From Paenibacillus sp. YN15 (lineage in GTDB: Bacteria; Bacillota; Bacilli; Paenibacillales; NBRC-103111), in contig NZ_QMFA01000041.1 of the NCBI RefSeq assembly GCF_003285005.1, positions 1-64,000 on the forward strand: a stretch of DNA of 64,000 nt, written 5' to 3'. The translations under genes were made by a program, and so were the position numbers. Of the stretch, positions 1 to 8,900 are shown in pieces (the stretch's first letter is position 1; each line of letters starts with the position of its first letter). The notes under the pieces were generated by a model. It was not told the DNA's origin and did not search any database. It saw only the letters and a program-made list of their open reading frames with translations.

Positions 1-2
1 CT

Positions 3-130
3 TTCCAAGATGCGACTTATTCACAGCACAACAGCTACGCCGAGGCCTCCTGGTAGGCGGCCTCAATTCTACACTGAAAGTGACATTTTCTTAGAAGAGT
101 TACGGTGACATTTTCTCAGACTATTGACAC
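3..130. mobile_element. Possible end of an IS21-like insertion sequence
   Basis: The window opens with a short reading frame ending at a stop near 54-56. It is followed by two direct copies of the motif GTGACATTTTCT, at about 79-91 and 106-118, 27 bp apart, and then TTGACA. Closely spaced copies of a TGACATTTTC-type motif are a feature I associate with the ends of IS21-family elements, but this is from memory and no transposase domain is visible. The 17 codons before the stop are too few to identify. It could equally be the leader of the AraC gene. Confidence 0.3.
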
Positions 131-225
131 CTTTTTTTATAAAACTTTGAAAGCCTCCCCCCTGCTATATGCTATATTGGAATCAGACCGGTATAAACCC
201 ATATCCGAAATAAGGGGCTTCCACT

Positions 226-1026
226 ATGAAACACTCACTCCATTTCCTGCGCAGGGCCACCCATCCCCCAGGGCATCAGGTGGATTGGCACGCCCATCCG
301 ATTCATGAAATTGTATATTACGAAACCGGCACCGGCACCACCGAATTCAGCCGCAATCACTACCGTTATCAATCCGGCACCTTTGCGGTTTTGCCTGCAA
401 ACAGCAAGCATAACGAGCATTCGACTACTCAAACGGATGTGACGTTTTTCTGCTTTGATTATGATCCCGGCTTCCCTACCCTTACCCCGGGGCTCTATCA
501 GGATCACTCGGGCAGGATATTCTATTGGATCGGCCAGATTCACCGTGAGCTTATCTGCAGAACCAGCTATTCGGATGAGGCTGTCGGGTGTTATTTGGAG
601 CTGCTCCTAATTGAGGTATTGCGCTTGACCGGAGACAGAGCGGCTGCCCCTGCAAACCGGCAAACCCTGTATGCCGCCAACTACATCGAACAGTATTATA
701 GCCAAAAAATCCAGCTCGGCCAACTGGCGGATATGTGCGGATACAGCCCGGATCATTTCCGGCATGTTTTTAAGGAAGAGAACGGGATGACTCCCACCCA
801 ATACATCCGCAAAATCCGCATCGACAAATCCAAGCAAATGATCCTCGAGCAAGGGGACAAGAACCTCACCGCCATTGCCCTGGATTGCGGCTTTGCATCC
901 CTTTCCCAGTTCGGCAGCGTATTCAGGCAGTTAACCGGACAAAGCCCCAGCGGCTTCAGCAAAAAGGCAGAGCGTACGGCAATCCCCGGAAGCGGCGGGG
1001 CAGATGCGGCCAACCCATCCCAATAG
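226..1026 (+). CDS. AraC-family transcriptional regulator
   Basis: A 266-residue protein with a cupin-like N-terminal ligand-sensing domain (about residues 15-130; it starts with a run of His including HAHPIHEIVYYETG) and a C-terminal AraC/XylS DNA-binding domain (about 150-250). The C-terminal part shows both helix-turn-helix units, with YSPDHFRHVFKEENGMTP and the typical ending GFASLSQFGSVFRQLTGQSP. Such proteins usually activate sugar or stress genes in response to a bound small molecule. The ATG follows AAGGGG by 8 bases. The protein ends in a short disordered tail rich in Gly and Ala. No target gene is obvious: the neighbouring nucleoside operon points towards it and is separated by terminators. 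Confidence 0.9.
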   Translation: MKHSLHFLRRATHPPGHQVDWHAHPIHEIVYYETGTGTTEFSRNHYRYQSGTFAVLPANSKHNEHSTTQTDVTFFCFDYDPGFPTLTPGLYQDHSGRIFYWIGQIHRELICRTSYSDEAVGCYLELLLIEVLRLTGDRAAAPANRQTLYAANYIEQYYSQKIQLGQLADMCGYSPDHFRHVFKEENGMTPTQYIRKIRIDKSKQMILEQGDKNLTAIALDCGFASLSQFGSVFRQLTGQSPSGFSKKAERTAIPGSGGADAANPSQ

Positions 1027-1081
1027 CCATTCATGCTGCGTTTCCCGCCCCACCTTTAGACCGATGAAATGTCCGAGAGGC

Positions 1082-1110
1082 CCTCGAAACCGGCTTTGCC
1101 GGTTTCGAGG
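1082..1110 (+). terminator. Strong hairpin after the AraC gene
   Basis: A 13-bp perfect stem (1082-1094 with 98-110 of the same line) closed by a TTT loop lies 55 bp after the AraC stop. There is no T run after it, so it may act as a pause or a factor-dependent end. Confidence 0.5.
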
Positions 1111-1211
1111 CTTCCATAACACCATCCGGCCTGCGGCAAGGACCAGTGTTATTTCAGGGTAGCGGCACGCCTTTTTCCCTTACCCCTATCCCCCCATCAT
1201 CGAGGCTTGCA

Positions 1212-1262
1212 GAGAAAAAGAAGCGCAATAAGGGAAACTCTCCTTCCCTTGTTGCGCTTTTT
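1212..1262 (-). terminator. Bidirectional terminator after rbsK
   Basis: A 14-bp stem with one mismatch (arms 1221-1234 and 1245-1258) lies downstream of rbsK on the minus strand and is followed there by TCTTTTTCTC. It also has T-rich sequence on the plus side. About 100 bp of sequence between it and rbsK holds no other signal I can see. Confidence 0.75.
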
Positions 1263-1366
1263 GCTGGCGGAAGCAGGCAATAGCGGAAAACCGACTGCCG
1301 CTATCCCATAAACATAATCCGTTCCGTCCGCCCTCTATCCGCAGCCCCAGACGGACGGCCTTCCCT

Positions 1367-2302
1367 CTACCTTCGTCCGTCGAGCCACCGGTTGACCTCG
1401 TCCGCCGCCGGAATCGAGGATTGGGCGCCCGGCCGGGTAACGGCAATGGCTGCGGCGGCGCTGGCCCACCGCAACGACTCCTGCACAGAGCCCCCCCGCT
1501 CCCGCGCCGCGGCATACGCGCCGATGAAGGTGTCCCCTGCCGCAGTGGTGTCCACGGCCTCCACCCGGAAGGCGGGAACGTTCACCCGCTCCCCCTCCCG
1601 GCTGGCATAAATCACCCCGGCCGCCCCCAAGGTGACGATGACCTCCCCGACGCCGCGGCCAAGCAGCCATTCTGCAGCCGCCTCCGCATCCCCGGGACCG
1701 CTCACCCGGATACCGCTGATGGCGGCAGCCTCAGTCTCATTGACCACCAGCACATCCACCAGCGCCAGCACCTCATCCTCCACCTTGCGTGCAGGAGCCG
1801 GATTCAGATACACAGTGGCGCCGAGGATACGGGCGCGGCGGGCGGCGGCAGATGTAGTTTCCCAGGGAATTTCATTCTGCAGCAGCACCCCGTCCAACCT
1901 CCCGTCTCCCCGGTCCGCCGCGTTCTCGAGCCCCGCTTCCATATCGGCAGCATCCAGCTTGCCGTTGGCTCCGGACGACAGAATAATGTTGTTCTCCCCG
2001 CTGTTGTCCACGGTAATAAACGCCATACCCGAGGTGCCGGCCTTCACCAGCACTCCACCAGTGTCTACTCCCGCCGCCTCCAACGCCTGAATCAGCGGCC
2101 CGCCAAAGGGGTCCCGGCCCACGGCGCCGATCATCAGCACCTGCGCACCGGCCTGAGCCGCCGCCACCGCCTGGTTGGCCCCCTTGCCTCCGGGGACATA
2201 AGCCGTATCCAGGCCGCTGACCGTTTCCCCGGGCAAGGGATGCCGCTCCACCCGGTTCACCACATCCATATTGATGCTGCCCACCACCGCTATTTTACCC
2301 AT
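1367..2302 (-). CDS. rbsK: Ribokinase (PfkB family sugar kinase)
   Basis: Phosphorylates ribose to ribose 5-phosphate with ATP in the cytoplasm. The 311-residue protein has the N-terminal GSINMDVV strand, the glycine-rich PfkB signature 1 (GGKGANQAVAAAQAGA) near residues 40-55, and the C-terminal signature 2 DTTAAGDTFIGAYAA with the catalytic Asp in GD. Length matches the family. The ATG start has GGCGG 9 bases upstream; a GTG three codons earlier is too close to that site. It overlaps the 3' end of the nucleoside hydrolase gene by 8 bases, which suggests translational coupling. Together they would salvage ribonucleosides: base release, then phosphorylation of the freed ribose. A different pentose or pseudouridine-type substrate cannot be excluded. 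Confidence 0.9.
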   Translation of the reverse strand: MGKIAVVGSINMDVVNRVERHPLPGETVSGLDTAYVPGGKGANQAVAAAQAGAQVLMIGAVGRDPFGGPLIQALEAAGVDTGGVLVKAGTSGMAFITVDNSGENNIILSSGANGKLDAADMEAGLENAADRGDGRLDGVLLQNEIPWETTSAAARRARILGATVYLNPAPARKVEDEVLALVDVLVVNETEAAAISGIRVSGPGDAEAAAEWLLGRGVGEVIVTLGAAGVIYASREGERVNVPAFRVEAVDTTAAGDTFIGAYAAARERGGSVQESLRWASAAAAIAVTRPGAQSSIPAADEVNRWLDGRR

Positions 2303-3245
2303 CCATTCCACCCGCCTTTATTGTTCTGTATCCTAGCTTCCGGAAAAAATCCCGCATGATGCGGTCCCGCTCCACCCAATACGCGCACCGTATAAAATGC
2401 CGGCCCGCATCCTCGCTTAAGGTGAGCTGATCGGTCAATATCGGGCTGTGCACCAGATGCGCCGGGATAAACTCCGGATTTACCAGGTAAGCAATGGCAG
2501 TCATATCCCACATAATTTTGGAAAAACCGAAATGGTCCTCCCGGAACCCGTAAAACCGCTCCATCAAAAAATCCCCGATTGCGCCGCAGCCCTTCACATA
2601 CTGTTCCATCTCGGAGGTGGTGGTGTTCAAGCCAGAGGCAACGCCGTAACAGGGGATTTGCACCAGGGGGACTCCGCAATCAAAGATAAGCCGCGCTGCC
2701 GGCACATCCTGCATCAGGTTGAATTCATCCTGGGCAGGCCAATGGCGGGCATGTCCCCCCAGCCACACCACCACAATACGATCCACAATCGCCGGCTCCA
2801 TCAGAATGGCCGAAGCCACATTAGTAATCGCTCCGATAGCAACCACGTACAGGGGATCATCCGCCGAGGAAGCCATCGCCCGCCGCACCAGATCACGGGC
2901 CGCTTCACTTTCCACAGGAGTACGCCCGTCCGGCAGATAGCTCTTGGAGCCTCTGAACACAAATCCCTCCGACGGACGGCCCATCTGCTCCAGCAGCCGG
3001 TGGATTTCCTCGTAGCTGCGCTCCATGCCGTCGGCAGGACCGGTGCTCATATGGTTGAAGAAAGGAGCGGCGTACAGCGCTTCCACCTTCAGCTCTTCCG
3101 GAGACAGCAAGGCATAGACCACCGCAAACTGGTCATCAATTTCGTTATAGGTGTCCGTATCCAGCACCATGCGGACAGGCGCTGCAGGCGCCCGCTCCAG
3201 CCTGCGGACCAGCTCTGCATGATGAAGATTATTCGGCCTGTTCAT
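2295..3245 (-). CDS. Nucleoside hydrolase (IunH/RihABC family)
   Basis: Cleaves the N-glycosidic bond of ribonucleosides to give a free base and ribose. The sequence shows the calcium-binding aspartate cluster near the N-terminus (VLDTDTYNEIDDQFAVVYAL, about residues 24-43), matching the family DTDxxxDDxxA signature, and a conserved central region (WLGGHARHWPAQDEFNLMQD) for ribose binding. The 316-residue length is normal. The start chosen is the ATG preceded by AGAGGAGG; an upstream in-frame start lacks a ribosome-binding site. It is the first gene of a two-gene operon with rbsK. Base specificity cannot be read from the sequence. Confidence 0.9.
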   Translation of the reverse strand: MNRPNNLHHAELVRRLERAPAAPVRMVLDTDTYNEIDDQFAVVYALLSPEELKVEALYAAPFFNHMSTGPADGMERSYEEIHRLLEQMGRPSEGFVFRGSKSYLPDGRTPVESEAARDLVRRAMASSADDPLYVVAIGAITNVASAILMEPAIVDRIVVVWLGGHARHWPAQDEFNLMQDVPAARLIFDCGVPLVQIPCYGVASGLNTTTSEMEQYVKGCGAIGDFLMERFYGFREDHFGFSKIMWDMTAIAYLVNPEFIPAHLVHSPILTDQLTLSEDAGRHFIRCAYWVERDRIMRDFFRKLGYRTIKAGGMDG

Positions 3246-3336
3246 ATCTTTTTCCTCCTCTAATGGTTGAATCAGCAACACTTCCAGCATAGCAGCCGGC
3301 GGCCGCAAGGGCTGTTCAAAATCAGGGGAGTATTGT

Positions 3337-4773
3337 TCAAATCCGGCGGGAAAGCTCCAGCACCCGCCTCATCCCGGCACGGATTTGCGGCTCGTTGGCG
3401 AAGGAAAAGCTGAACCGGGCCCACTCGTTCATCTGGCGCAGGGGATCGCAGATGACTCCGGGCACAAAGGCAATGGAGGCCTCCAGGCAACGCTCCAGGA
3501 GCGCCGGAGACGACATGCCCACCGCCAGCCTGACCCACAGGTTCAGGCCTCCCCCGGGACTGGACCATTGCCAGCCGGAATCCCGCAGCTCCTCCTCCAT
3601 CACGTCCTTGCGGATTTGCAGGGCGATCCGCAGCTTCCCCAGATGCTGCTGCAGCCGGGCGGAGGTGAAATAGTGGAGGAAGATTTTCTGGTTCAAAAGC
3701 GGGGTGCCGTTGTCCGCCAGGGATTTGGCCGTCAGCAGATGCTTCATAAGCGGCGGCCGGCAGGCCACACAGGCAATGCGGAGCCCCGGCGACACATATT
3801 TGCTGAAGCCCCGGATGTACAGCACCACCCCTTCCGTGTCATAGGCGAATAAGGGGGGAGGGGGCTCTTTGCCGAAATAAATATCGTGATTGGTATCGTC
3901 ATCCACCAGCAGGCAGCGGTACTGCTCGGCCAGCTCCACCAGCCGCTTCCGCTGCTCCGCCGGGACCGTGTAGCCTGTAGGGTTATGGAAGGTGGGATTC
4001 AAGTAGAACAGGCGGGGCTTGTAATGCCGCATGCACCATTCAACCTGCTCCATATTGTAGCCGTATGGATGAATATCCACCGTCACCAGCTTTGCGCCCA
4101 TCTGCGAAAAAATATCCACCGCCGAGCTGTACGTGGGCCGTTCAATCAGCACCGCGTCCATGGGCTTGATAAATATCCGCGAAATCAGATCGATGGCCTG
4201 CTGGGCGCCGGAGGTCACCAGGAGCTCCGGGGCGGTGAGATGGAAGCGGTGGGTACGGGCAAAATAGCGGCAGAGGGTCTCCCGCAGCTCCTCATCCCCC
4301 TGGACCGGGGCATAGGTGGCCAGCACCTTGGGGTAGAGGTCGAAGACTTTTTTGACATAATCGGAAAAATACATGTTCGGCAGCAGATTGGGGTCAATCA
4401 GCGCCTCGGAAAACTGGTAGCCGACGGGAACCTGGTGGATCTCCGAGAGGCGGTTGCGCACGGCATAAGCGGGAACAATCGCTCCGCTGGACGGCTCCGG
4501 GGCACGGGCTTCGGCTCCGGGATGGACATAATAGCCGGACTTGTCCTTCACATACACCAGCCCTCTTGTTTTCAGCTCCTGGTAAGCGCGAAAAACCGTC
4601 AGCCGGTGCACCTTCAGCTCCATGGCCAGAATGCGGACGGAGGGCAGCTTTTCATGGATCTGCCACTCCCCCCGGGCAATCCGGGTGGCCAGATACTCCA
4701 CCACCTGCTCGAACAGATGAAACGTCCGGCTCCGCTCCCGTTGCTCCTTTTCTTCCCTTTGCTCCTTTTGCAC
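3337..4773 (-). CDS. MocR-type regulator (GntR helix-turn-helix plus aminotransferase domain)
   Basis: A 478-residue PdxR/MocR-family protein. Residues about 15-85 form a GntR winged helix (LPSVRILAMELKVHRLTVFR), and the rest is a fold-type I aminotransferase domain with the PLP lysine in RGFSKYVSPGLRIA and a DDDTNHDIYFG segment. Members sense PLP or an amino compound and control a neighbouring gene. It is divergent from an EamA-family exporter, and two 12-bp direct repeats lie between them, so the exporter is the likely target. The start is GTG, 9 bases after GGGGAAG. The low-complexity charged N-terminus (QKEQREEKEQRER) is unusual. The family includes PdxR, GabR and TauR; effector unknown. 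Confidence 0.9.
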   Translation of the reverse strand: MQKEQREEKEQRERSRTFHLFEQVVEYLATRIARGEWQIHEKLPSVRILAMELKVHRLTVFRAYQELKTRGLVYVKDKSGYYVHPGAEARAPEPSSGAIVPAYAVRNRLSEIHQVPVGYQFSEALIDPNLLPNMYFSDYVKKVFDLYPKVLATYAPVQGDEELRETLCRYFARTHRFHLTAPELLVTSGAQQAIDLISRIFIKPMDAVLIERPTYSSAVDIFSQMGAKLVTVDIHPYGYNMEQVEWCMRHYKPRLFYLNPTFHNPTGYTVPAEQRKRLVELAEQYRCLLVDDDTNHDIYFGKEPPPPLFAYDTEGVVLYIRGFSKYVSPGLRIACVACRPPLMKHLLTAKSLADNGTPLLNQKIFLHYFTSARLQQHLGKLRIALQIRKDVMEEELRDSGWQWSSPGGGLNLWVRLAVGMSSPALLERCLEASIAFVPGVICDPLRQMNEWARFSFSFANEPQIRAGMRRVLELSRRI

Positions 4774-4827
4774 CTGCGGTCACTTCCCCTGCACAAGTCA
4801 TATTCCCTATTGTACATGATTTCCGGG

Positions 4828-4858
4828 CATTCTGTTCTGTCGGTTTCATTCTGTTCTG
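4828..4858. promoter_or_regulatory. Direct-repeat operator for the MocR regulator
   Basis: CATTCTGTTCTG occurs at 4828-4839 and again at 4847-4858, 19 bp start to start. It lies just upstream of a TATGAT -10-like box (4871-4876) for the exporter gene. MocR regulators commonly bind direct repeats on one face of the helix, so this is a good candidate operator; a clear -35 is absent, in keeping with activation. Confidence 0.5.
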
Positions 4859-4905
4859 CCCCCTCTCCCTTATGATAAAAACCACAGCCCTTAGGAGGAA
4901 TCAGA

Positions 4906-5850
4906 ATGATCGCATTGGGTTTTATTGTTATGTGCCTGATTTTCGGAACGACCTTTCTCGCCATCAAAATTGGGATTGACGCCGGGCTTGCCCCCTTTTA
5001 TTCCGCAAGCATCCGGTTTATTGCAGCAGGCGGACTGCTGTTCCTCTACTTGCTTTGGAAGAAAAAAGCGTCCATGACCCTGTTGTGGCGGAGGGAAACC
5101 TTAGTGACCGGCTTCCTGGTCACCTTCGGCACCTTCTCCACCCTCTATTGGGCGGAGCAGCATATCAGCTCCGGACTGGCGGCCGTATTGTCGGCAACGG
5201 GTCCGATCATGATCCTGCTGCTCCAGACGGCGCGCACCCGCAGGAGGGCCCCTTTCACCTCAGCCGCAGGCTGCGTCATCGGCTTTGCCGGAGTATTTGT
5301 GCTGATGCTGCCGGGGCTGAAGCTTGATTTCAGCTATATGTGGCTGGCCGGATGCCTGGCGGTGCTGCTGGGCGAGCTCTGCTACTCAGGCGGCGCGCTG
5401 TATTCCAAGGCTGTGATGGACCGGCGTCCGGAAGCATCGCCCCTGGCCCTGAACGCGGCGCAGATGCTCTTCGGCGGTGTCCTGCTCCTGATTCTCTCCC
5501 TGTTGGTGGAGCATCCCCGGCCAACCCGGATTTTCACCCTTCCGGCAATGGGCTCCATTCTGTATCTGACTGTAGCCGGGTCCATGATCGGCCACAGCCT
5601 GTTCTACTGGCTGAATGCCAAGACCAATCCGGTATTCCCCTCCACCTGGCTCTACATTTCCCCGCTGATTGCCATGGGCTTGGGCAGCGCCGTATACGGG
5701 GAAGCCTTCTCCTGGATTTCCGCTGCAGGCGCATTGGTTATTCTGGCCGGCATCATTCTGGTGAATCTCCGCAGCCTGCGGATGCTTCTGAACGGCCGGA
5801 GGAAACCCGCCGCTCCTGTTCCCCTGCAAGGGAAGGCGGAATCCGCCTGA
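4906..5850 (+). CDS. EamA/DMT-family transporter
   Basis: A 314-residue integral membrane protein with ten predicted membrane segments in two EamA repeats (about residues 1-135 and 148-290), as in RhaT/YdcZ/RarD-type metabolite exporters. The N-terminal GTTFLAIKIGIDAGLAPFYS and the second-repeat GHSLFYWLNAKTNPVFPSTW are typical. The tail after residue 295 is basic and cytoplasmic. It has AGGAGG 7 bases before the ATG. It sits divergent from a MocR regulator, and the pairing of MocR genes with amino-acid or drug exporters suggests the substrate is an amino acid or amine, but this is inference. A bidirectional terminator follows. Confidence 0.88.
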   Translation: MIALGFIVMCLIFGTTFLAIKIGIDAGLAPFYSASIRFIAAGGLLFLYLLWKKKASMTLLWRRETLVTGFLVTFGTFSTLYWAEQHISSGLAAVLSATGPIMILLLQTARTRRRAPFTSAAGCVIGFAGVFVLMLPGLKLDFSYMWLAGCLAVLLGELCYSGGALYSKAVMDRRPEASPLALNAAQMLFGGVLLLILSLLVEHPRPTRIFTLPAMGSILYLTVAGSMIGHSLFYWLNAKTNPVFPSTWLYISPLIAMGLGSAVYGEAFSWISAAGALVILAGIILVNLRSLRMLLNGRRKPAAPVPLQGKAESA

Positions 5851-5856
5851 CTGCCG

Positions 5857-5920
5857 CAAACAGCCCGTTCCTTAAGCAGCTGCCGGAGACAGCATGCAGG
5901 AAACGGGCTGTTTATTTTTT
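5857..5920. terminator. Bidirectional terminator between the EamA and GGDEF-EAL genes
   Basis: Arms AAACAGCCCGTTCCT (5858-5872) and its near-complement (5898-5912) form a long stem, followed on the plus strand by TTTATTTTTT. It also lies just after the stop of the convergent minus-strand gene. Confidence 0.85.
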
Positions 5921-8900
5921 ATCCCCCGGAATCCGGAGGCGTATCGGAGATATCCTGCGCCGCGGCGGTTTCCCGCAGCCATTCCACAATGGCATGCTCC
6001 GGCAGAGGCTTGCTGATATAGTACCCCTGAATTTTATCGCATTTGCGGCTGCGCAAATATTGCAGCTGCTCCCGGGATTCCACTCCCTCGGCAACCACCT
6101 CCAGCCCCATCCGGTGGCCGATCATCACAATAGAGCTGGCCAGAGAACGGTTCTCCGCCGCGCCGGGCACATCGTCAATGAAGGTCTTGTCCACCTTCAA
6201 GGTGGTGATAGGCAGCGCCTTGAGGTAGCTGAGGGATGAATATCCGGTGCCGAAGTCATCCAGGGCAATGCGGATGCCCAGGGCCTTCAGATAGTCCAGC
6301 TTTTCTACGATCCGGTCGAAGGACTCCATAAAAATGGACTCGGTAATCTCAATTTCCAAATACTCAGGGGCCAGATCGGCTTCCTTCAGGGAATCAAGCA
6401 CCGTGCTGATAAAATCGTCCTGAACCAGCTGAACCACAGAGATGTTGACGGATATCCGGTACGGCTTCCCGTCCCGCCGCTGCAGCTCCCGGATAAAGCG
6501 GCAGGCTTTGACCAGCACCCAAGCGCCAATGGGAAGAATCAGCTGGCAGGCCTCCGCAATGGGAATGAACGACAGGGGCGACACATTGCCGAGCTGGGGG
6601 CTGTTCCAGCGGATCAGCGCCTCGAAGCCGGAGATTTCGTCGTTTTGAAGCTCGTATTGGGGCTGGTAATGAAGCTCCAGCTCCCCGTTCTGCAAGGCAT
6701 TGCGCAAATGCCGCTCAATCTCCATCCGCTTGGCAAAAGACTGCTGCAGCGTTGCCCCGTACAGAATGTAGCCGCCCTTGCAGGTTTCCTTGGCCTTGTA
6801 CATGGCCACATCGGCGAACATCAGCAGCTCCTCCGCCGACCGGCCGTCCTCCGGATAACGGACAATGCCGATGCTGGGAGCCAAATGAATGATGCTGCCC
6901 CCCACCAAAAACGGCTCCTTCAACCAGCGGATCAGCCGGTCGGCAGTCCGGGCAACAACCTCGGGAGACTGATATCCCCCGTGGAGCATCACAAACTCAT
7001 CGCCCCCCAGGCGGTAGAAGGTTCCCTCCACATCGGTAAAGGCGTCCAGACGGCGGCTGACCAGCCGGATCAATTCGTCGCCCACGGAATAGCCCATCGT
7101 ATCGTTGATATATTTGAAATTATCGATATCCATATAAAAAATGACGGCATGAGCATCTGCGTCCCCCACGTAACGCTCCAATTCCTCCGTCAGGGACAGC
7201 CGGTTGGGAAGACCGGTAAGCGGGTCGAAGTAGGCCAGATCATGAAGCTTCTCCTCGGATGTCTTCAGATCATGGATGTCCAAATCCGCTCCTACCACCC
7301 GGATAATCTGCCCGTTCTCATCCCTGATCGCCTTGCCCTTGCCCAAAAACCAGCGGTATTCCCCCGTTCCCAGCCTCAGGCGGTACTCGTACTGGTAATA
7401 ATCGCTTTTGCCGCTTTTATGCTCCTCAATGCAATGTTCGTAACCTGCCAGATCATCGGGATGAATCATCTCGGAGAAGGCAAAATCCTTCACCCGCCGC
7501 GACGGGTCCACCTTCATCAGGTCCCACCACCGTGGAGAGATAAACGTCTCCCCGGTTGTATAATCAACCTCCCAGACACCGTCATTGGTGGCTTCGGTAA
7601 TCAGGCGGTACCGTTCCTCGCTTCTGGCCAGCATAGCCTGATTCTTCACCAGCTTATCGTACTGCTCCATCAATTCATCCTGAAGAGCAGTTACTTCTTC
7701 ATAAGTTGCCTCCAGTTCCTGATAGCTTTTTTGCAGCATAGCCTCATAATTTTTGCGCTCGGTAATATCGGTCATGGACCCGGCAAAACGTTTGGGCTCC
7801 CCTTTATTCCCCCGGCTTACCTTGCCCCTCACCTGAAACCAGATATATTCCCCCGACTGCTTCCGCATCCGGTATTCCGCAGCATAAAAAGGAGTTTCCC
7901 CGCGGAGATGGGCCTGCATGGCACGGTCTGCTTCCTCGACATCCTCGGGATGGATCAATTGACGCCAGCCGTCATCGCTGATTATGTACGGGTCTCTGGG
8001 ATATCCCATCAGCTCATACCACCGGTCCGAATAATAGGAACGTCCCTTCTCCATATCCAGATCCCATATGACCGCTTCAGAACCGTCGGTAGCCAGCCGG
8101 AACCGCTCCTCGCTGACAAACAGACTCTCCTTGACGAAGGACAGCTCCTTGAATTGACGGCGCAGCACCTCCTCGGAGGCCTCCAGGTTGCGGTTCAGCA
8201 TCGTCAGCTCCATATTGCTGCCGGCAAGCCTGCGGCGCATCCGCCGGGTCTGCCGGATATGAAGCAGAAGCAGCAGGATAAAGCCCACAAGGGCCACAAA
8301 CGACCAAAACACCCCCAGCACCAACGGCCGGTATTCATCATAAAAGGAAAAAGGCTTGTTCAGGATGATGCTGCCCTCGGGAAGACGCTCCTCCCCGATT
8401 CCGAATTTGCGGAGCATCTCATAGCTGAAGGTGGTGGTGAAAACCTCAGGCTTCACCCGGGGAATCTCATCGGCCCGCTCCCCCTTCAGAATCCGCAAGG
8501 CCAAAGCCGCGGCTTCCTCGCCCTGTTTTTTTCCGCTGATGGTGCTGCCCCCAAAACCCCCGTAATTCATGCCGAAGTTATACAGATGATAGACCGGGGC
8601 TTTGCTGGTCAGGCTCAAATCTTTGGACGCCTTTTCGAATTCCACCGTGCTGCCGCTGGCGTCGCTGTAGTAAGTGGTCATGAAGATCATGTCCCGCTCC
8701 GGGTTCAAGCCTGAGGCCACATCCAGGACCTGCGGGAAGGTTTTGTCGTCCAGCGGAACCACGGTCAGCTCCGGATAGGTCATACGAATCTTCTCCTGAA
8801 TCTGCTTGCCCGTCATTATTCCGCTTTCGGAGCGGTCATGGAGCAGGTAGACGCTGGACAATCCGGGATTGACGGCCTTGGCTGTCCGGATGGTGGGAAT

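Noticed and set aside
1421-2359. 312-residue plus-strand frame
   Set aside because: Antisense shadow of rbsK, with Pro/Gly/Arg-rich composition.
6645-8714. 689-residue plus-strand frame
   Set aside because: It is antisense to the GGDEF-EAL gene, His/Gln/Leu-rich with no domain, and has no ribosome-binding site.
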